Made by a program: the position numbers and the translations under genes. Of a stretch of 54,340 nucleotides of DNA, positions 43,255 to 51,712 are shown piece after piece. This DNA comes from Pseudomonadota bacterium (GTDB lineage: Bacteria > Desulfobacterota > Desulfarculia > Adiutricales > JAGVGV01): assembly GCA_018830135.1 (NCBI GenBank), contig JAHJTB010000047.1, forward strand, positions 1 through 54,340, written 5' to 3'. Below the pieces are notes generated by a model. That model saw nothing but the letters and a program-made list of their open reading frames with translations. It searched no databases and was not told the origin of the DNA. Every line of letters starts with the position of its first letter. The first letter of the stretch is position 1.

Positions 43255-45474
43255 TCAGGCCAGGGGCAGGTCGATGAGCACGGCGATCAGGTCGTCCCCT
43301 TCCCGGCCCACGTTGATGATCCCGTTGTGGCGGTGGACCATGACCGGGACCAGGGGCAGGTCGATCAGGGAGGCGTCTTCGTCCTCGGTCGTGAAGGGAT
43401 AGAAGAAATGGCGCAGTTGGTCGTCGGACAGGTAACCGGCCGGGTAGACCAGACGGATTTCGACCATGGCCCCGGCCTTGACGGCTGAAATGTTCAAAAC
43501 CCCCCTGGGGGGCATCTGGTAGGCCGCGTTGCGGATCAGGTCGATCAGGGCCCGGCTCAGGCCTTCCGGATCGATGCGCAGGCGATGGCCGTTGTTCGAG
43601 ATGTTGAGGTTCAGCCTGACCTGGTTTTCGTTCAGATAGGGCTCGACCTCCCGGACGACCCGGTCCAGGAACTCGCCCAGGTCGCTTTCCGCCAGGTGGA
43701 GTTCCATGGGCAGGATGTAGGCCTTGAGGTAGGTCTGGATCATTTTCAGAATCTGTTCGAGCCGGGCGACCTGTTCCCCGAGTATCTTGGCGTACGGGGA
43801 GGAGGGATCGGTTTCGGACAGGGATTTTTCGAGCCGTCGCGCGCAGAGGCCGACCACGGACAGGGGATTGCGGAACTCGTGGGCCAGCCGGGCGGAGATT
43901 TCGGACAGGCTCTTGAGTTCTTCGGCCTGGAGGGTCTGTTCCCGGAGGCGTCTGGACTCCCGAATATCGAGCATGTACCCTTCCAGGTACAGAATCCGGC
44001 CCTGTTCGTCCCGGATCGGCTCGGCATGATCCAGGATGTCCACGGCCAGCCCCTGCCGGTCCTGGAGCCGGTATTCCATTTCAAAGGACGTGCTGTTTCC
44101 CAGGGCCCGGTTTTTGGCCTCGATGACCCGGTCGCGGTCTTCGGGGTGGATCATGGGCGCCCAGACCGCGGGTCCGCCGACCAGGTTGTCGGCCGGCCAT
44201 CCGGTCAGGTTTTCGATGTACGAACTGACGAAGGTCCGCACCAGCCCCGGTTCCAGGCGGTAGACGACCAGGGGGATGTGTTCGACCAGGGTCCGGAACT
44301 TTTCCTCGGACTTGACCAGTTCGGCCGTTCGTTCCTCGACCCGGGTTTCGAGCAGTTGGGCGTAGTTCAGGAGCCGGTAGCGGGAGTCCTCCAGGGCGGC
44401 CAGCATCCGGTTGAGGGCTTCGGCCAGAACGCCGAACTCGTCCCGGACCTTGACCTCCATCTTCGGCACGCGCTTGCCCGTGGAAATCCGTTCGGCCTGG
44501 TCCACCAGGGCCTTGATCGGGGCCAGGAAAAGCGTGGATACCAGCCAGACGAAGATCAGGGCCAGGAGCATCGAGGCCAGCCCGAAGCTCAGAATCAGGG
44601 TTCTGTATTTACGGATCAGAAAGATCGTCTTTTGCCGGTCCCGGCTCAGTTCGATCACGCCCACCCGGCGCCCTTGAAAGTTCTGGATCGGCCCGATGAC
44701 CACGGCCAGACCGGAGGCTTTGGCGTCCGTGGTCAGGAACCGATGCCCGCCGTTCCGTAGGATCGCCTTGTAGGTCGTGGGGGCCAGATAGGTTCGGCCG
44801 GGGCAGGTGGAGGCCAGGATGCGAATGCCGGCCGGGGCGTCCGCGTCGGGCAGATAGATGGTGAAATCGCAGGCCAGGTCCGTTTTCAGCCGGTCCAGAA
44901 AGGGCTGCTCGATGCTCGACCCCACCTCGACGCTGCCCACGGTCCGTCCCTGGTAGTAGACCGGGGCCACGCCGCGCAGGCCGAACCCCGTGGCCCCGAA
45001 CTCCAGCCCTCCAATGACCGAGCCGGTTTCATGGGCCTCCAGGATCGTCTGCCGATAGAGCAGGTCGTCCCCGTGCTGTTCCGGTTTGTGAAGCCTCAGG
45101 AAGGACCGGGGCGGATAGGTATGGAAGTGAAACTGCTTGATGCCGACCAGGTTCTTCAGCCGCTGAAAGACCGGCATGTACAGCTCGATCAGCCGATCCC
45201 GGTCCCGCCTGGCCAGGGCCTCCTGAACGAGAGGATTCGAACCCACCACTTCGGCCAGGGCTACGGACATCTCGAGCTGCCGGTGGAGCCGCTGCTGGAA
45301 CGTCTGGTAGATCTGCTCCATCCGCTGGGTTTCTTGTTCCAGTAATATCTGGTTTTGACTGCGAATACCCCAGGCCACCAGCAGGACCGTCAGGGCGACC
45401 GGCAGGAAAATAAAGGGGATGAGCAGCTTCCATTTGAGGCTGATGTTCCGGACTCTTTTGATCTGCGCCCACAT
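43255..45474 (-). CDS. Membrane sensor histidine kinase with eroded ATP-binding motifs
   Basis: 739 residues: TM1 (about 15-36), a large Cache-type periplasmic sensor domain (about 40-285, with KQFHFHTYPPRSFLRLHKPE), TM2 (about 294-318), HAMP, a PAS domain (about 390-505) and a dimerisation helix with the phospho-accepting H532 (RLAHEFRNPLS). The N box N649 (LIRNA) and FYPF motif are present. The G1 (DxGxG) and G2 (GxGxGL) motifs expected after it are replaced by VYPAGYL and SLIDLPL, so ATP binding may be lost or altered. It is divergently transcribed from a TPR protein with a receiver-like N-terminus. A regulatory pseudokinase is possible. Confidence 0.85.
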   Translation of the reverse strand: MWAQIKRVRNISLKWKLLIPFIFLPVALTVLLVAWGIRSQNQILLEQETQRMEQIYQTFQQRLHRQLEMSVALAEVVGSNPLVQEALARRDRDRLIELYMPVFQRLKNLVGIKQFHFHTYPPRSFLRLHKPEQHGDDLLYRQTILEAHETGSVIGGLEFGATGFGLRGVAPVYYQGRTVGSVEVGSSIEQPFLDRLKTDLACDFTIYLPDADAPAGIRILASTCPGRTYLAPTTYKAILRNGGHRFLTTDAKASGLAVVIGPIQNFQGRRVGVIELSRDRQKTIFLIRKYRTLILSFGLASMLLALIFVWLVSTLFLAPIKALVDQAERISTGKRVPKMEVKVRDEFGVLAEALNRMLAALEDSRYRLLNYAQLLETRVEERTAELVKSEEKFRTLVEHIPLVVYRLEPGLVRTFVSSYIENLTGWPADNLVGGPAVWAPMIHPEDRDRVIEAKNRALGNSTSFEMEYRLQDRQGLAVDILDHAEPIRDEQGRILYLEGYMLDIRESRRLREQTLQAEELKSLSEISARLAHEFRNPLSVVGLCARRLEKSLSETDPSSPYAKILGEQVARLEQILKMIQTYLKAYILPMELHLAESDLGEFLDRVVREVEPYLNENQVRLNLNISNNGHRLRIDPEGLSRALIDLIRNAAYQMPPRGVLNISAVKAGAMVEIRLVYPAGYLSDDQLRHFFYPFTTEDEDASLIDLPLVPVMVHRHNGIINVGREGDDLIAVLIDLPLA

Positions 45475-45547
45475 GTTATCTGGCTAAAGTGTATCATTTT
45501 TTTCAAACGCCTCGAACAAAAAACTGCCCCAGAACCGACAATCCGTG

Positions 45548-45553
45548 TATAAT
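45548..45553 (+). promoter_or_regulatory. Perfect -10 element upstream of the TPR gene
   Basis: TATAAT preceded by TGTG lies 88 bp before the TPR start, with a poor -35 (TGCCCC) 17 bp upstream. On the minus strand a weak TTGTTC ... GATACA pair near the kinase start could serve the other gene. The 166-bp gap is the shared regulatory region of the divergent pair. Confidence 0.35.
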
Positions 45554-45640
45554 GCGGTCCTGCCTGCTGAGACCGGAAAACCGTTATTTTAAAAAGGCCT
45601 GAGCTTCCGTCCCAACAACCGATCAGGAAAGTCCAGCCCA

Positions 45641-47755
45641 ATGCTTTCGCAAACCTTTGATTTTCAACCATTCCTGGACACCAAGATCAGCCTTTTCATT
45701 TACGACCCGACCATGTCCGGGCACGCCCGCCTCAGCCTCCAGCACCTGGGCTTCCAGCAGGCCGAAGACCACAAAGTCCCCCGCAACTACTTCGAAGCCC
45801 TCAAGCGACTGATCCCCATCATCGCCGGCGACAGCCAGCTGGTCCTGATCAACCTGCCGCCCCGACCGAAACCGGCCGCGGCCAAAAACGAAGTGGTCCC
45901 CATCTACCAGAGCGTCTCCGAGACGTACACGGACATCAAGACCCATCTGGCCCAAAGAAACCCCGAACCCCTCAAGCTGCTCTCGAAAACCGTGCCCATG
46001 ATCGAGGTCGGCGATTATCTTCGGGAAAAACTGGTCGAAGTGCTTTTCAAGTTCCGGGTCCCGGCGGCCTTTTTCATGTCCACCCTGGCCGCGACCAGCC
46101 ATCTCCAGGGGAAAAGAAAAGAGGATCAGGCCCGGGAAAACCTGGAAATTCATCTCCAGGAACTGACCGGCTATCTGGCCCAGTACTTTCGCGACAAGGA
46201 AGAACTGGTGGCCCTGGCCGACGAAAAACTCTCGGAAAAGGACCTGACCGAGCGCAAAGCGGCCTACGACCGTCTCATGGACGAAGCGGACAAGTTCAAA
46301 CAGCAGGGCGACTACGACGCGGCCATCGCCAAACTGCGCCAGGCCATCGAGACATTTCCCAAGGACATCGAGGCCTTTCTCGAGTCCGGCCGCCTGTATA
46401 CCCGCAAGCGGGAATACAACCGGGCCCTGGCCCGGTTCATCCAGGCCGAGGAGCTTTTCCAGGAGGCCCCGTCGCCCAATCGCGAGATCGGCAACCTTCG
46501 TCTGGTCCAGGTCCAGGAAAAAATCGAAGCCGGGGCCGACCCGCGCAGCCCCGAGATTCTCGAACTGCTCGACGACGCGGTCAAGAACTACGAGGATGCC
46601 CAGGGCAAGGCCGTGGAAATGACCGAGCGCTACCCGAACGACCCGGACAAGGGCCAGCCCCAGAACATCGCGGCCATCGGCCAGGAACTGCTCAAATGGG
46701 ACCTGCCCGCCATGCTGGGGCCCAAGCACCCGGCCGTCCGGACCCTGCACGCCCTGGCCAACAAGTCCACCGAGGGTCTGGACAAGGTGCCCCTGGAGGA
46801 ACTGTCCACCGACCAGTGTCTGGCCCTGGGGCTCCAGGCCGTGGAAAACCGGGACGTGGACCTGGCCCGGAAATACTATTTTCACGCCCTCAAAGACAAG
46901 GAGCGCTATGCTCAGATATGCACGGAAATCAACTATCTGGGCATAAGGCTTCGGAACGCGGGGCTGATCGAGGCGGCCATCGGCGTGTACCAGGAACTCA
47001 TCAAGCACCGGCCTCACAACCAGGGCTCGGTCTACTGGAACCTGGCCATCGCCCAGGCCCAGGTCAAGGACCCCATGGCGGCCGCCGGATACGCCAGCCG
47101 CTCCCTGTACATCGATCCCTACATCGCCCGAGAAAAAGAGTTTTACGACAGTCTGACCTTCGACCTGGTGCCCATCGTCCTGAGGCTCATGAAGGTCATG
47201 CGCCTGGTGGTCGTGCAGCAAAAAAAAATCAAGCCCCCGCCCCAGTTGCTCAAGCTCTACCGGACCCGGGACCAGTTGGCGACCCTGATCGCCGAAAAAC
47301 AGCGCAACCAGGCCCTCAAACTCTTCCTGGCCCTGGTCAGCCGGGCCGCCCGGTTTACGCTCCGGCCCGAGTTCCACGCCGACGGGGCCGTCGTGGCCTT
47401 CCTCAAGGAGGTCAAGCCCGCCCTGGCCCGCAATCCCGGCCAGATGGCCGCCGTGAAAACGATCAACGCCTGGCTCAAGCAGGTGGCGGCCCATCCGGTG
47501 GACGCCCGGCTGAGCCGCTTCTTCAAGCTGTGCCAGGCCGCGCTCCGCTCCATCGAAGACCGGGCCGACCAGCACCAGGCCTCCTTTTTCATCGGGCAGG
47601 CCCTGGTGGTGGTCCCGGAAGCCTATTTCGCCCGTCCCGACTTCTTCGCCCGGGACACCCTGCCCGGCCTGGTCTTCGAACTGGCCCGCAAGTTCCAGTA
47701 CGTGGACGTCAAACGCTTCCCCAAAGCCCAAAAAGCCGCCCCATCAAAGGCTTGA
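45641..47755 (+). CDS. TPR protein with receiver-like N-terminal segment
   Basis: 704 residues. The first 75 (LDTKISLFIYDPTMSGHARLSLQHLGFQQ...ALKRLIPIIAGDSQLVLINLPP) have the strand-helix spacing of a CheY-type receiver, but the Asp that would be phosphorylated is not obvious (LINLPP instead of xxDxxMP). TPR-like helices follow at about 210-265 (EADKFKQQGDYDAAIAKLRQAIE and repeats) and 410-490 (GLIEAAIGVYQELIKHRP). No signal peptide. It is divergent from the histidine kinase and ends in a terminator. I take it as a scaffold or output partner of that kinase; function unknown. Confidence 0.75.
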   Translation: MLSQTFDFQPFLDTKISLFIYDPTMSGHARLSLQHLGFQQAEDHKVPRNYFEALKRLIPIIAGDSQLVLINLPPRPKPAAAKNEVVPIYQSVSETYTDIKTHLAQRNPEPLKLLSKTVPMIEVGDYLREKLVEVLFKFRVPAAFFMSTLAATSHLQGKRKEDQARENLEIHLQELTGYLAQYFRDKEELVALADEKLSEKDLTERKAAYDRLMDEADKFKQQGDYDAAIAKLRQAIETFPKDIEAFLESGRLYTRKREYNRALARFIQAEELFQEAPSPNREIGNLRLVQVQEKIEAGADPRSPEILELLDDAVKNYEDAQGKAVEMTERYPNDPDKGQPQNIAAIGQELLKWDLPAMLGPKHPAVRTLHALANKSTEGLDKVPLEELSTDQCLALGLQAVENRDVDLARKYYFHALKDKERYAQICTEINYLGIRLRNAGLIEAAIGVYQELIKHRPHNQGSVYWNLAIAQAQVKDPMAAAGYASRSLYIDPYIAREKEFYDSLTFDLVPIVLRLMKVMRLVVVQQKKIKPPPQLLKLYRTRDQLATLIAEKQRNQALKLFLALVSRAARFTLRPEFHADGAVVAFLKEVKPALARNPGQMAAVKTINAWLKQVAAHPVDARLSRFFKLCQAALRSIEDRADQHQASFFIGQALVVVPEAYFARPDFFARDTLPGLVFELARKFQYVDVKRFPKAQKAAPSKA

Positions 47756-47757
47756 GC

Positions 47758-47784
47758 GCCCCGGCCCGAACGGGGCCCTTTTTT
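47758..47784 (+). terminator. Terminator of the TPR gene
   Basis: GCCCCG and CGGGGC pair around a seven-base loop, followed by CC and six T, three bases after the stop codon. A typical rho-independent terminator layout. Confidence 0.65.
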
Positions 47785-47869
47785 CGCCCGCCCGGCCTGA
47801 CGGCCGGAGGTAAAGCGGCGAACGGCTTGTTTTGTCCGGGTAAAAAAGATTTCACGAGGCAAAAAATGG

Positions 47870-47899
47870 TTGCGGTCCCGCCGGGGGCTGGGCTATAAC
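47870..47899 (+). promoter_or_regulatory. Possible promoter of sucCD
   Basis: TTGCGG (47870-47875) and TATAAC (47894-47899) are 18 bp apart, 46 bp before the sucC start. Reasonable -10, modest -35. Motif match only. Confidence 0.45.
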
Positions 47900-47945
47900 A
47901 AGAAACCCCGAAAGCGGGAGGACTTCCACGGAAGGTGAATGGCTG

Positions 47946-49109
47946 ATGAAAATTCACGAATGTCAAGCAAAAGAACTGTTCAGGCGCTTCGATATCCCGG
48001 TGCCTGAAGGGCTCGAAGCCGGCTCCGTCGACGAGGCCCGGGAGGCGGCCCGGAAACTGAGTGTCGGCCGGATCGTGGTCAAGGCCCAGATTCACGCCGG
48101 CGGACGCGGCAAGGGCGGCGGCGTCAAGGTGGTCGAGGGCGCGGACGCGGCCGCGGCCGCGGCAGAAGGCATGCTCGGCAAGCCGCTGATCACCCATCAG
48201 ACCGGCCCGGAAGGACAGATCGTCCGCCGGCTGCTGGTCGAGGCGGCCAGCCCCATCAAGCAGGAAATCTACGTCGGCCTGACCGTTGACCGGGCCCTGG
48301 GCCGGCCGGTGCTGATGGTCAGTCCCTCGGGCGGCATGGACATCGAAGAGGTGGCCGACAAGACCCCGGAACTGATCTTCAAGGAGGCGGTGGACCCGCG
48401 TTTCGGTCTGCTGCCCTTCCAGGGGCGCAATCTGGCCCGCAAGCTGGGCTTCGGCCCGGCCCTCCAGCGTTCGGCCATCACGATCTTCTCGAATGTCTAC
48501 AAACTGTTCCTGGCCCTGGACGCATCGCTGGTCGAGATCAATCCGCTGGTCATCACTCAGGACGACCAGTTGCTGGTCCTGGACGCCAAGATCAACTTCG
48601 ACGACAACGCCCTGTACCGCCACAAGGACATCAAGGAGTTGGAAGACCCGTTCGAGGTGGACCCGCTCGAACTCGAGGCCTCGAAATTCGGCCTCAACTA
48701 CATCCGTCTGGACGGCAACATCGGCGCCATGGTCAACGGCGCCGGACTGGCCATGGCCACCATGGACCTGATCAAGCAGGCCGGGGCCGAACCGGCCAAC
48801 TTCCTGGACGTGGGCGGCGGCGCCAATGCCGAAACCATCGGCCAGGGCTTCCGCATCATTCTGTCCGACGAGCGGGTCAAGGCCATTCTGATCAACATCT
48901 TCGGCGGCATCCTGCGACTGGACGTGCTGGCCAAGGGCGTGGTCGAAGCGGCCAATACGGTCAAGGTCGAGGTGCCCATCATCGTGCGGCTGGAAGGGAC
49001 CAACGTCGAGGAAGGCCGCAGGATTCTGGCCGGGTCCGGACTGACCTTCGAGGTGGCCAAGGACCTCAAGGAAGCGGCTGACAAGGTGGCCGCCCTGGTG
49101 AGGAATTGA
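47946..49109 (+). CDS. sucC: Succinate-CoA ligase (ADP-forming), beta subunit
   Basis: A 387-residue ATP-grasp protein starting [15 protein letters not shown]. The nucleotide-binding region [18 protein letters not shown] and the C-terminal [31 protein letters not shown] are standard. With SucD it converts succinyl-CoA, ADP and phosphate to succinate, ATP and CoA, or the reverse. In this window it could recover ATP from succinyl-CoA made by the mutase pathway at 50868-53326. One base separates it from sucD. Confidence 0.95.
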   Translation: MKIHECQAKELFRRFDIPVPEGLEAGSVDEAREAARKLSVGRIVVKAQIHAGGRGKGGGVKVVEGADAAAAAAEGMLGKPLITHQTGPEGQIVRRLLVEAASPIKQEIYVGLTVDRALGRPVLMVSPSGGMDIEEVADKTPELIFKEAVDPRFGLLPFQGRNLARKLGFGPALQRSAITIFSNVYKLFLALDASLVEINPLVITQDDQLLVLDAKINFDDNALYRHKDIKELEDPFEVDPLELEASKFGLNYIRLDGNIGAMVNGAGLAMATMDLIKQAGAEPANFLDVGGGANAETIGQGFRIILSDERVKAILINIFGGILRLDVLAKGVVEAANTVKVEVPIIVRLEGTNVEEGRRILAGSGLTFEVAKDLKEAADKVAALVRN

Positions 49110-49110
49110 G

Positions 49111-49977
49111 ATGAGTATTCTGGTAGATCAAAACACCAAGGTTATCGTGCAGGGCATTACCGGCTCCGAGGGCCGGTTCCATACCGAAAAGATGATCGAA
49201 TACGGCACCAAGGTCGTCGGCGGCGTCACGCCCGGCAAGGGCGGCCAGACCGTCTTCGACCGGCCCGTCTTCGATACGGTCGAACAGGCCGTGGCCGAAA
49301 CCGGGGCCGACGCCTCGGTCATATTCGTGCCCCCCTTCGGCGCCGCCGAATCCATCATGGAAGCGGCCGCCGCCGGCATCCGCCTGACCGCCTGCATCAC
49401 CGAGGGCATTCCCGTCCTGGACATGGTCAAGGCCTGGCATTTCATCAAGGACAAGGGCACGACCCTGATCGGGCCCAACTGCCCGGGCATCATCTCCCCC
49501 GGCAAGACCAAGCTGGGCATCATGCCCGCGCCCATCCACCGGGAGGGCAACGTGGGCGTGGTCTCCCGCAGCGGGACCCTGACCTATGAAGTCGTCGACC
49601 AGTTGACCCGGGCCGGCCTGGGACAGTCCTCCTGCATCGGCATCGGCGGCGATCCCATCGTGGGTCTGCACTTCATCGACGTGCTCAAACTGTTCAAGGA
49701 AGACGACCAGACCGAGGCCGTGGTCCTGATCGGCGAGATCGGCGGCCGGGCCGAGGAAGACGCGGCCGCATACATCCAGGCCGAGTTCAAAAAGCCGGTC
49801 TTCGCCTTCATCGCCGGCCGGACCGCCCCGCCGGGACGCCGCATGGGCCACGCCGGGGCCATCATCTCCGGCAAGAGCGGCACCGCCTCGGACAAGATCG
49901 CCGCCCTGCGGGCCGCGAAAATCAACGTGGTCGAGACCCTGGGCGCCCTGGGCGAAACCGTCAGGCAGAACATCTGA
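49111..49977 (+). CDS. sucD: Succinate-CoA ligase (ADP-forming), alpha subunit
   Basis: A 288-residue CoA-binding subunit. [22 protein letters not shown] is the CoA Rossmann start. The phosphohistidine is H247 in [18 protein letters not shown], and [14 protein letters not shown] is conserved. Length and all landmarks are normal. A possible terminator follows at 49996-50041. Confidence 0.95.
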   Translation: MSILVDQNTKVIVQGITGSEGRFHTEKMIEYGTKVVGGVTPGKGGQTVFDRPVFDTVEQAVAETGADASVIFVPPFGAAESIMEAAAAGIRLTACITEGIPVLDMVKAWHFIKDKGTTLIGPNCPGIISPGKTKLGIMPAPIHREGNVGVVSRSGTLTYEVVDQLTRAGLGQSSCIGIGGDPIVGLHFIDVLKLFKEDDQTEAVVLIGEIGGRAEEDAAAYIQAEFKKPVFAFIAGRTAPPGRRMGHAGAIISGKSGTASDKIAALRAAKINVVETLGALGETVRQNI

Positions 49978-49995
49978 TCTGAATCCGAAACCACA

Positions 49996-50041
49996 CCGGC
50001 CGGAAGCCGCCCCGCCCGGGCGGCCCCGGCCGTTTCATTTT
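49996..50041 (+). terminator. Possible terminator of sucCD
   Basis: GCCGCCC and GGGCGGC form a seven-base stem inside a longer CCGGCC/GGCCGG pairing, followed by TTTCATTTT. The interrupted T tract makes it only moderately convincing. Confidence 0.4.
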
Positions 50042-50163
50042 ACACGGCCCCCGCTTACCAGCTTGACGCCCCGGGCCGAAGACGGTATAAATTTCACGGG
50101 TTCCGGCCGCTTCCCCCCTCCCGATCAGGGACCAATCCCGGCCGGTCCCCGGACATACCTCGC

Positions 50164-50240
50164 GCGCCTGTAGCTCAGCTGGACAGAGCAGCGGACTTCT
50201 AATCCGCGGGTCGGGGGTTCGAGTCCCTCCAGGCGCGCCA
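50164..50240 (+). tRNA. tRNA-Arg (anticodon TCT)
   Basis: A 77-base cloverleaf: acceptor stem GCGCCTG/CAGGCGC, D-arm TAGCTCAGCTGGA, anticodon stem GCGGA/TCCGC with loop CTTCTAA (anticodon TCT at 50198-50200), T-arm GGTTCGAGTCCC and an encoded 3' CCA. It reads AGA (and by wobble AGG) arginine codons. Its 3' end is only 14 bases from a truncated gene, a typical sign of an integration site. Confidence 0.95.
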
Positions 50241-50254
50241 GTCCTATCAATTAT

Positions 50255-50680
50255 TTAGAAATACTCGGACAGGAGCGCGTATCGGCCCCGCAAGTCACTT
50301 GGACGGAGCCTCTCGACGTTGATGCCCCAGCGCATGCCCGGTGGGTCTAAGGAGAAGTCGTAGATGGCGTCTCCAACCATCCTGCGGCGGTCCCTGCAGG
50401 GCCACTCGGGGATTTTCCCCGGCAGGTGTCTTTGGGCAAAAAGGTCGTACTCGCGCATGGACATCTTGCCGGTGGCCTTCAAGGTGTAGACCAGCCGGCC
50501 CGATACGTCCCCGAGAGGAGATCGCTTCGAGCCGGTTCAGACGATCCAGTCTCCGACCTCGGCCGCGCGGCGAATGCCCGGCTTGCGGATGACCAGGATG
50601 CACACCCCCCGGAACGGATTCGGGGCGGCGCCGCCCTTTGTCGCCCGTCCAAACCGAGCAATAAATAAAACCGGCACCAT
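50255..50680 (-). pseudogene. Truncated Nmad2-like gene with in-frame TGA
   Basis: Reading from the ATG at 50680: 47 codons including AAPNPFRGVCILVIRKPG and IRRAAEVGDWIV, then TGA at 50537-50539, then 93 more codons in the same frame (TGSKRSPLGDVSGRLVYTLKATG..., REYDLFAQRHLPGKIPEW, IYDFSLDPPG, SDLRGRYALLSEYF). The pattern before and after the stop fits one domain, which I take to be the Nmad2 nucleotide-modification-associated domain, from memory. The TGA sits where Gly is expected. The frame ends 14 bases from the tRNA, probably cutting the C-terminus. It is a decayed gene or, less likely, a sequencing error. Confidence 0.6.
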
Positions 50681-50692
50681 GCCTTTTTCAGA

Positions 50693-50848
50693 CTAACCCC
50701 GGCCGAGGCCCAATGGGTTGAATCCATCCTCATGGACCATGACGCGTCCGATGCCCTGGATTTCATCCGCCAGGTCATCAAACCCAAACTTCGCGCCAAA
50801 ACCATCCCGGCCTTCGCCCCCAGCCGTTCAACGGGAATCATGACCTGA
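50693..50848 (+). pseudogene. Remnant of a small coding sequence
   Basis: Codons from 50693 read LTPAEAQWVESILMDHDASD then ALDFIRQVIKPKLRAKTIPA and FAPSRSTGIMT to a TGA at 50846-50848. The residue pattern (amphipathic helices, third-position GC) looks coding, but there is no start before residue 14 and the left side abuts the Nmad2-like gene's start. It looks like the 3' part of a gene cut by rearrangement. I do not recognise the family. Confidence 0.4.
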
Positions 50849-50867
50849 GACACCGGCCGGCTGCCGG

Positions 50868-51302
50868 TCAGTGGCCGCCGGACAGGGACTCGTATTCTTT
50901 CTGATCGAACATTTCGATCAGCAGGCCGTTGGCCGAGCGGCGTTTGACGAAGGCCCGCCTGGCCCCGACGCTCGGGCTGGCCGGCACTTCCAGCACCTCG
51001 GCCCCTTTTTCTTTCAGCGACCGGACGTGGGCGTCGAGGTCGTCCACTGTGACGCAGAGGTGATAGGTTCCTTCACCCTGCTTGTCCAAAAATTTGTTGA
51101 ACTCGTGATTCGGATCGGTCGATGTGGTCTGCATCAATTCGATGCCGAAGTCGCCGATTCTGAGCATGGCGTTTTTGAAGCCCAGTTCCGATAAATCCAT
51201 GCGCGCCTCCAGGGTGCTGATGCCCAGCACCTCGGTGTACTGCGTCAGGGCTTCCTCGATATCCTTCACCACCAGGCCGACGTGGGTCACTTTCGTAAAC
51301 AT
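50868..51302 (-). CDS. mce: Methylmalonyl-CoA epimerase-type VOC protein
   Basis: 144 residues of the vicinal-oxygen-chelate family: FTKVTHVGLVVKDIEEALTQY, RIGDFGIELMQ, GEGTYHLCVTVDDLDAHV and NGLLIEMFDQ supply the metal ligands His/Gln/His/Glu in the expected order. It normally interconverts (R)- and (S)-methylmalonyl-CoA. It ends the mutase operon, 11 bp after the B12-binding subunit. The paired mutase is atypical, so the real substrate may be another 2-substituted acyl-CoA. Confidence 0.85.
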   Translation of the reverse strand: MFTKVTHVGLVVKDIEEALTQYTEVLGISTLEARMDLSELGFKNAMLRIGDFGIELMQTTSTDPNHEFNKFLDKQGEGTYHLCVTVDDLDAHVRSLKEKGAEVLEVPASPSVGARRAFVKRRSANGLLIEMFDQKEYESLSGGH

Positions 51303-51313
51303 GTCATCCTCCC

Positions 51314-51703
51314 TTATCTGCGCGGCGCGTGCGCCTGCACGAATGCCACGATGTCTTTGGTTCTCGAGCCGGACGGGAACACCTCGGCCACGCCCAGCCG
51401 CTTCAGTTCGGGGATGTCTTCATCGAGAAGCGGGCCGCCGGCCACCACCAGCAGGTCGCCCATGCCGTTTTCCTTCAGCATCTCGATCAACTCCTCCACG
51501 TGCCCGAAACGGCCGCCGATGTTCAGCCCGACCACGTCCACGTCTTCCTGCAGGGCGGTCTGCAATATCTGTTCCGCCGTGGCCTGCCCGGCGTAGATCA
51601 CTTCCATGCCGGCGTTCCGAAAAGCCGCCGCCACGGTGACCACGCCCCGCCAGTGCCCGTCCAGGCTGGTCTTGGCGATCAATACCCTGATTTTTTTATC
51701 CAT
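51314..51703 (-). CDS. B12-binding small subunit of an acyl-CoA mutase
   Basis: 129 residues, a stand-alone cobalamin-binding domain. The cobalt-ligating motif is D15-G-H17-W-R-G20 (DxHxxG) in SLDGHWRG, followed by GMEVIYAGQ, VVGLNIGGRFGH and LLVVAGGPL. It should bind adenosylcobalamin and join the separate catalytic chain, as in archaeal and some bacterial two-chain mutases. It starts nine bases after the large-subunit stop. Confidence 0.9.
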   Translation of the reverse strand: MDKKIRVLIAKTSLDGHWRGVVTVAAAFRNAGMEVIYAGQATAEQILQTALQEDVDVVGLNIGGRFGHVEELIEMLKENGMGDLLVVAGGPLLDEDIPELKRLGVAEVFPSGSRTKDIVAFVQAHAPRR

Positions 51704-51712
51704 GTTACGCCT

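Noticed and set aside
45623-47731. A 702-codon open frame on the minus strand over the TPR gene.
   Set aside because: The plus-strand frame has TPR motifs, a start with context and a terminator at its end. The minus frame has none of these.
50537-50539. The in-frame TGA of the Nmad2-like gene read as selenocysteine.
   Set aside because: The position is a glycine in the expected domain pattern, no convincing SECIS-like hairpin follows, and the gene also appears cut at its end.
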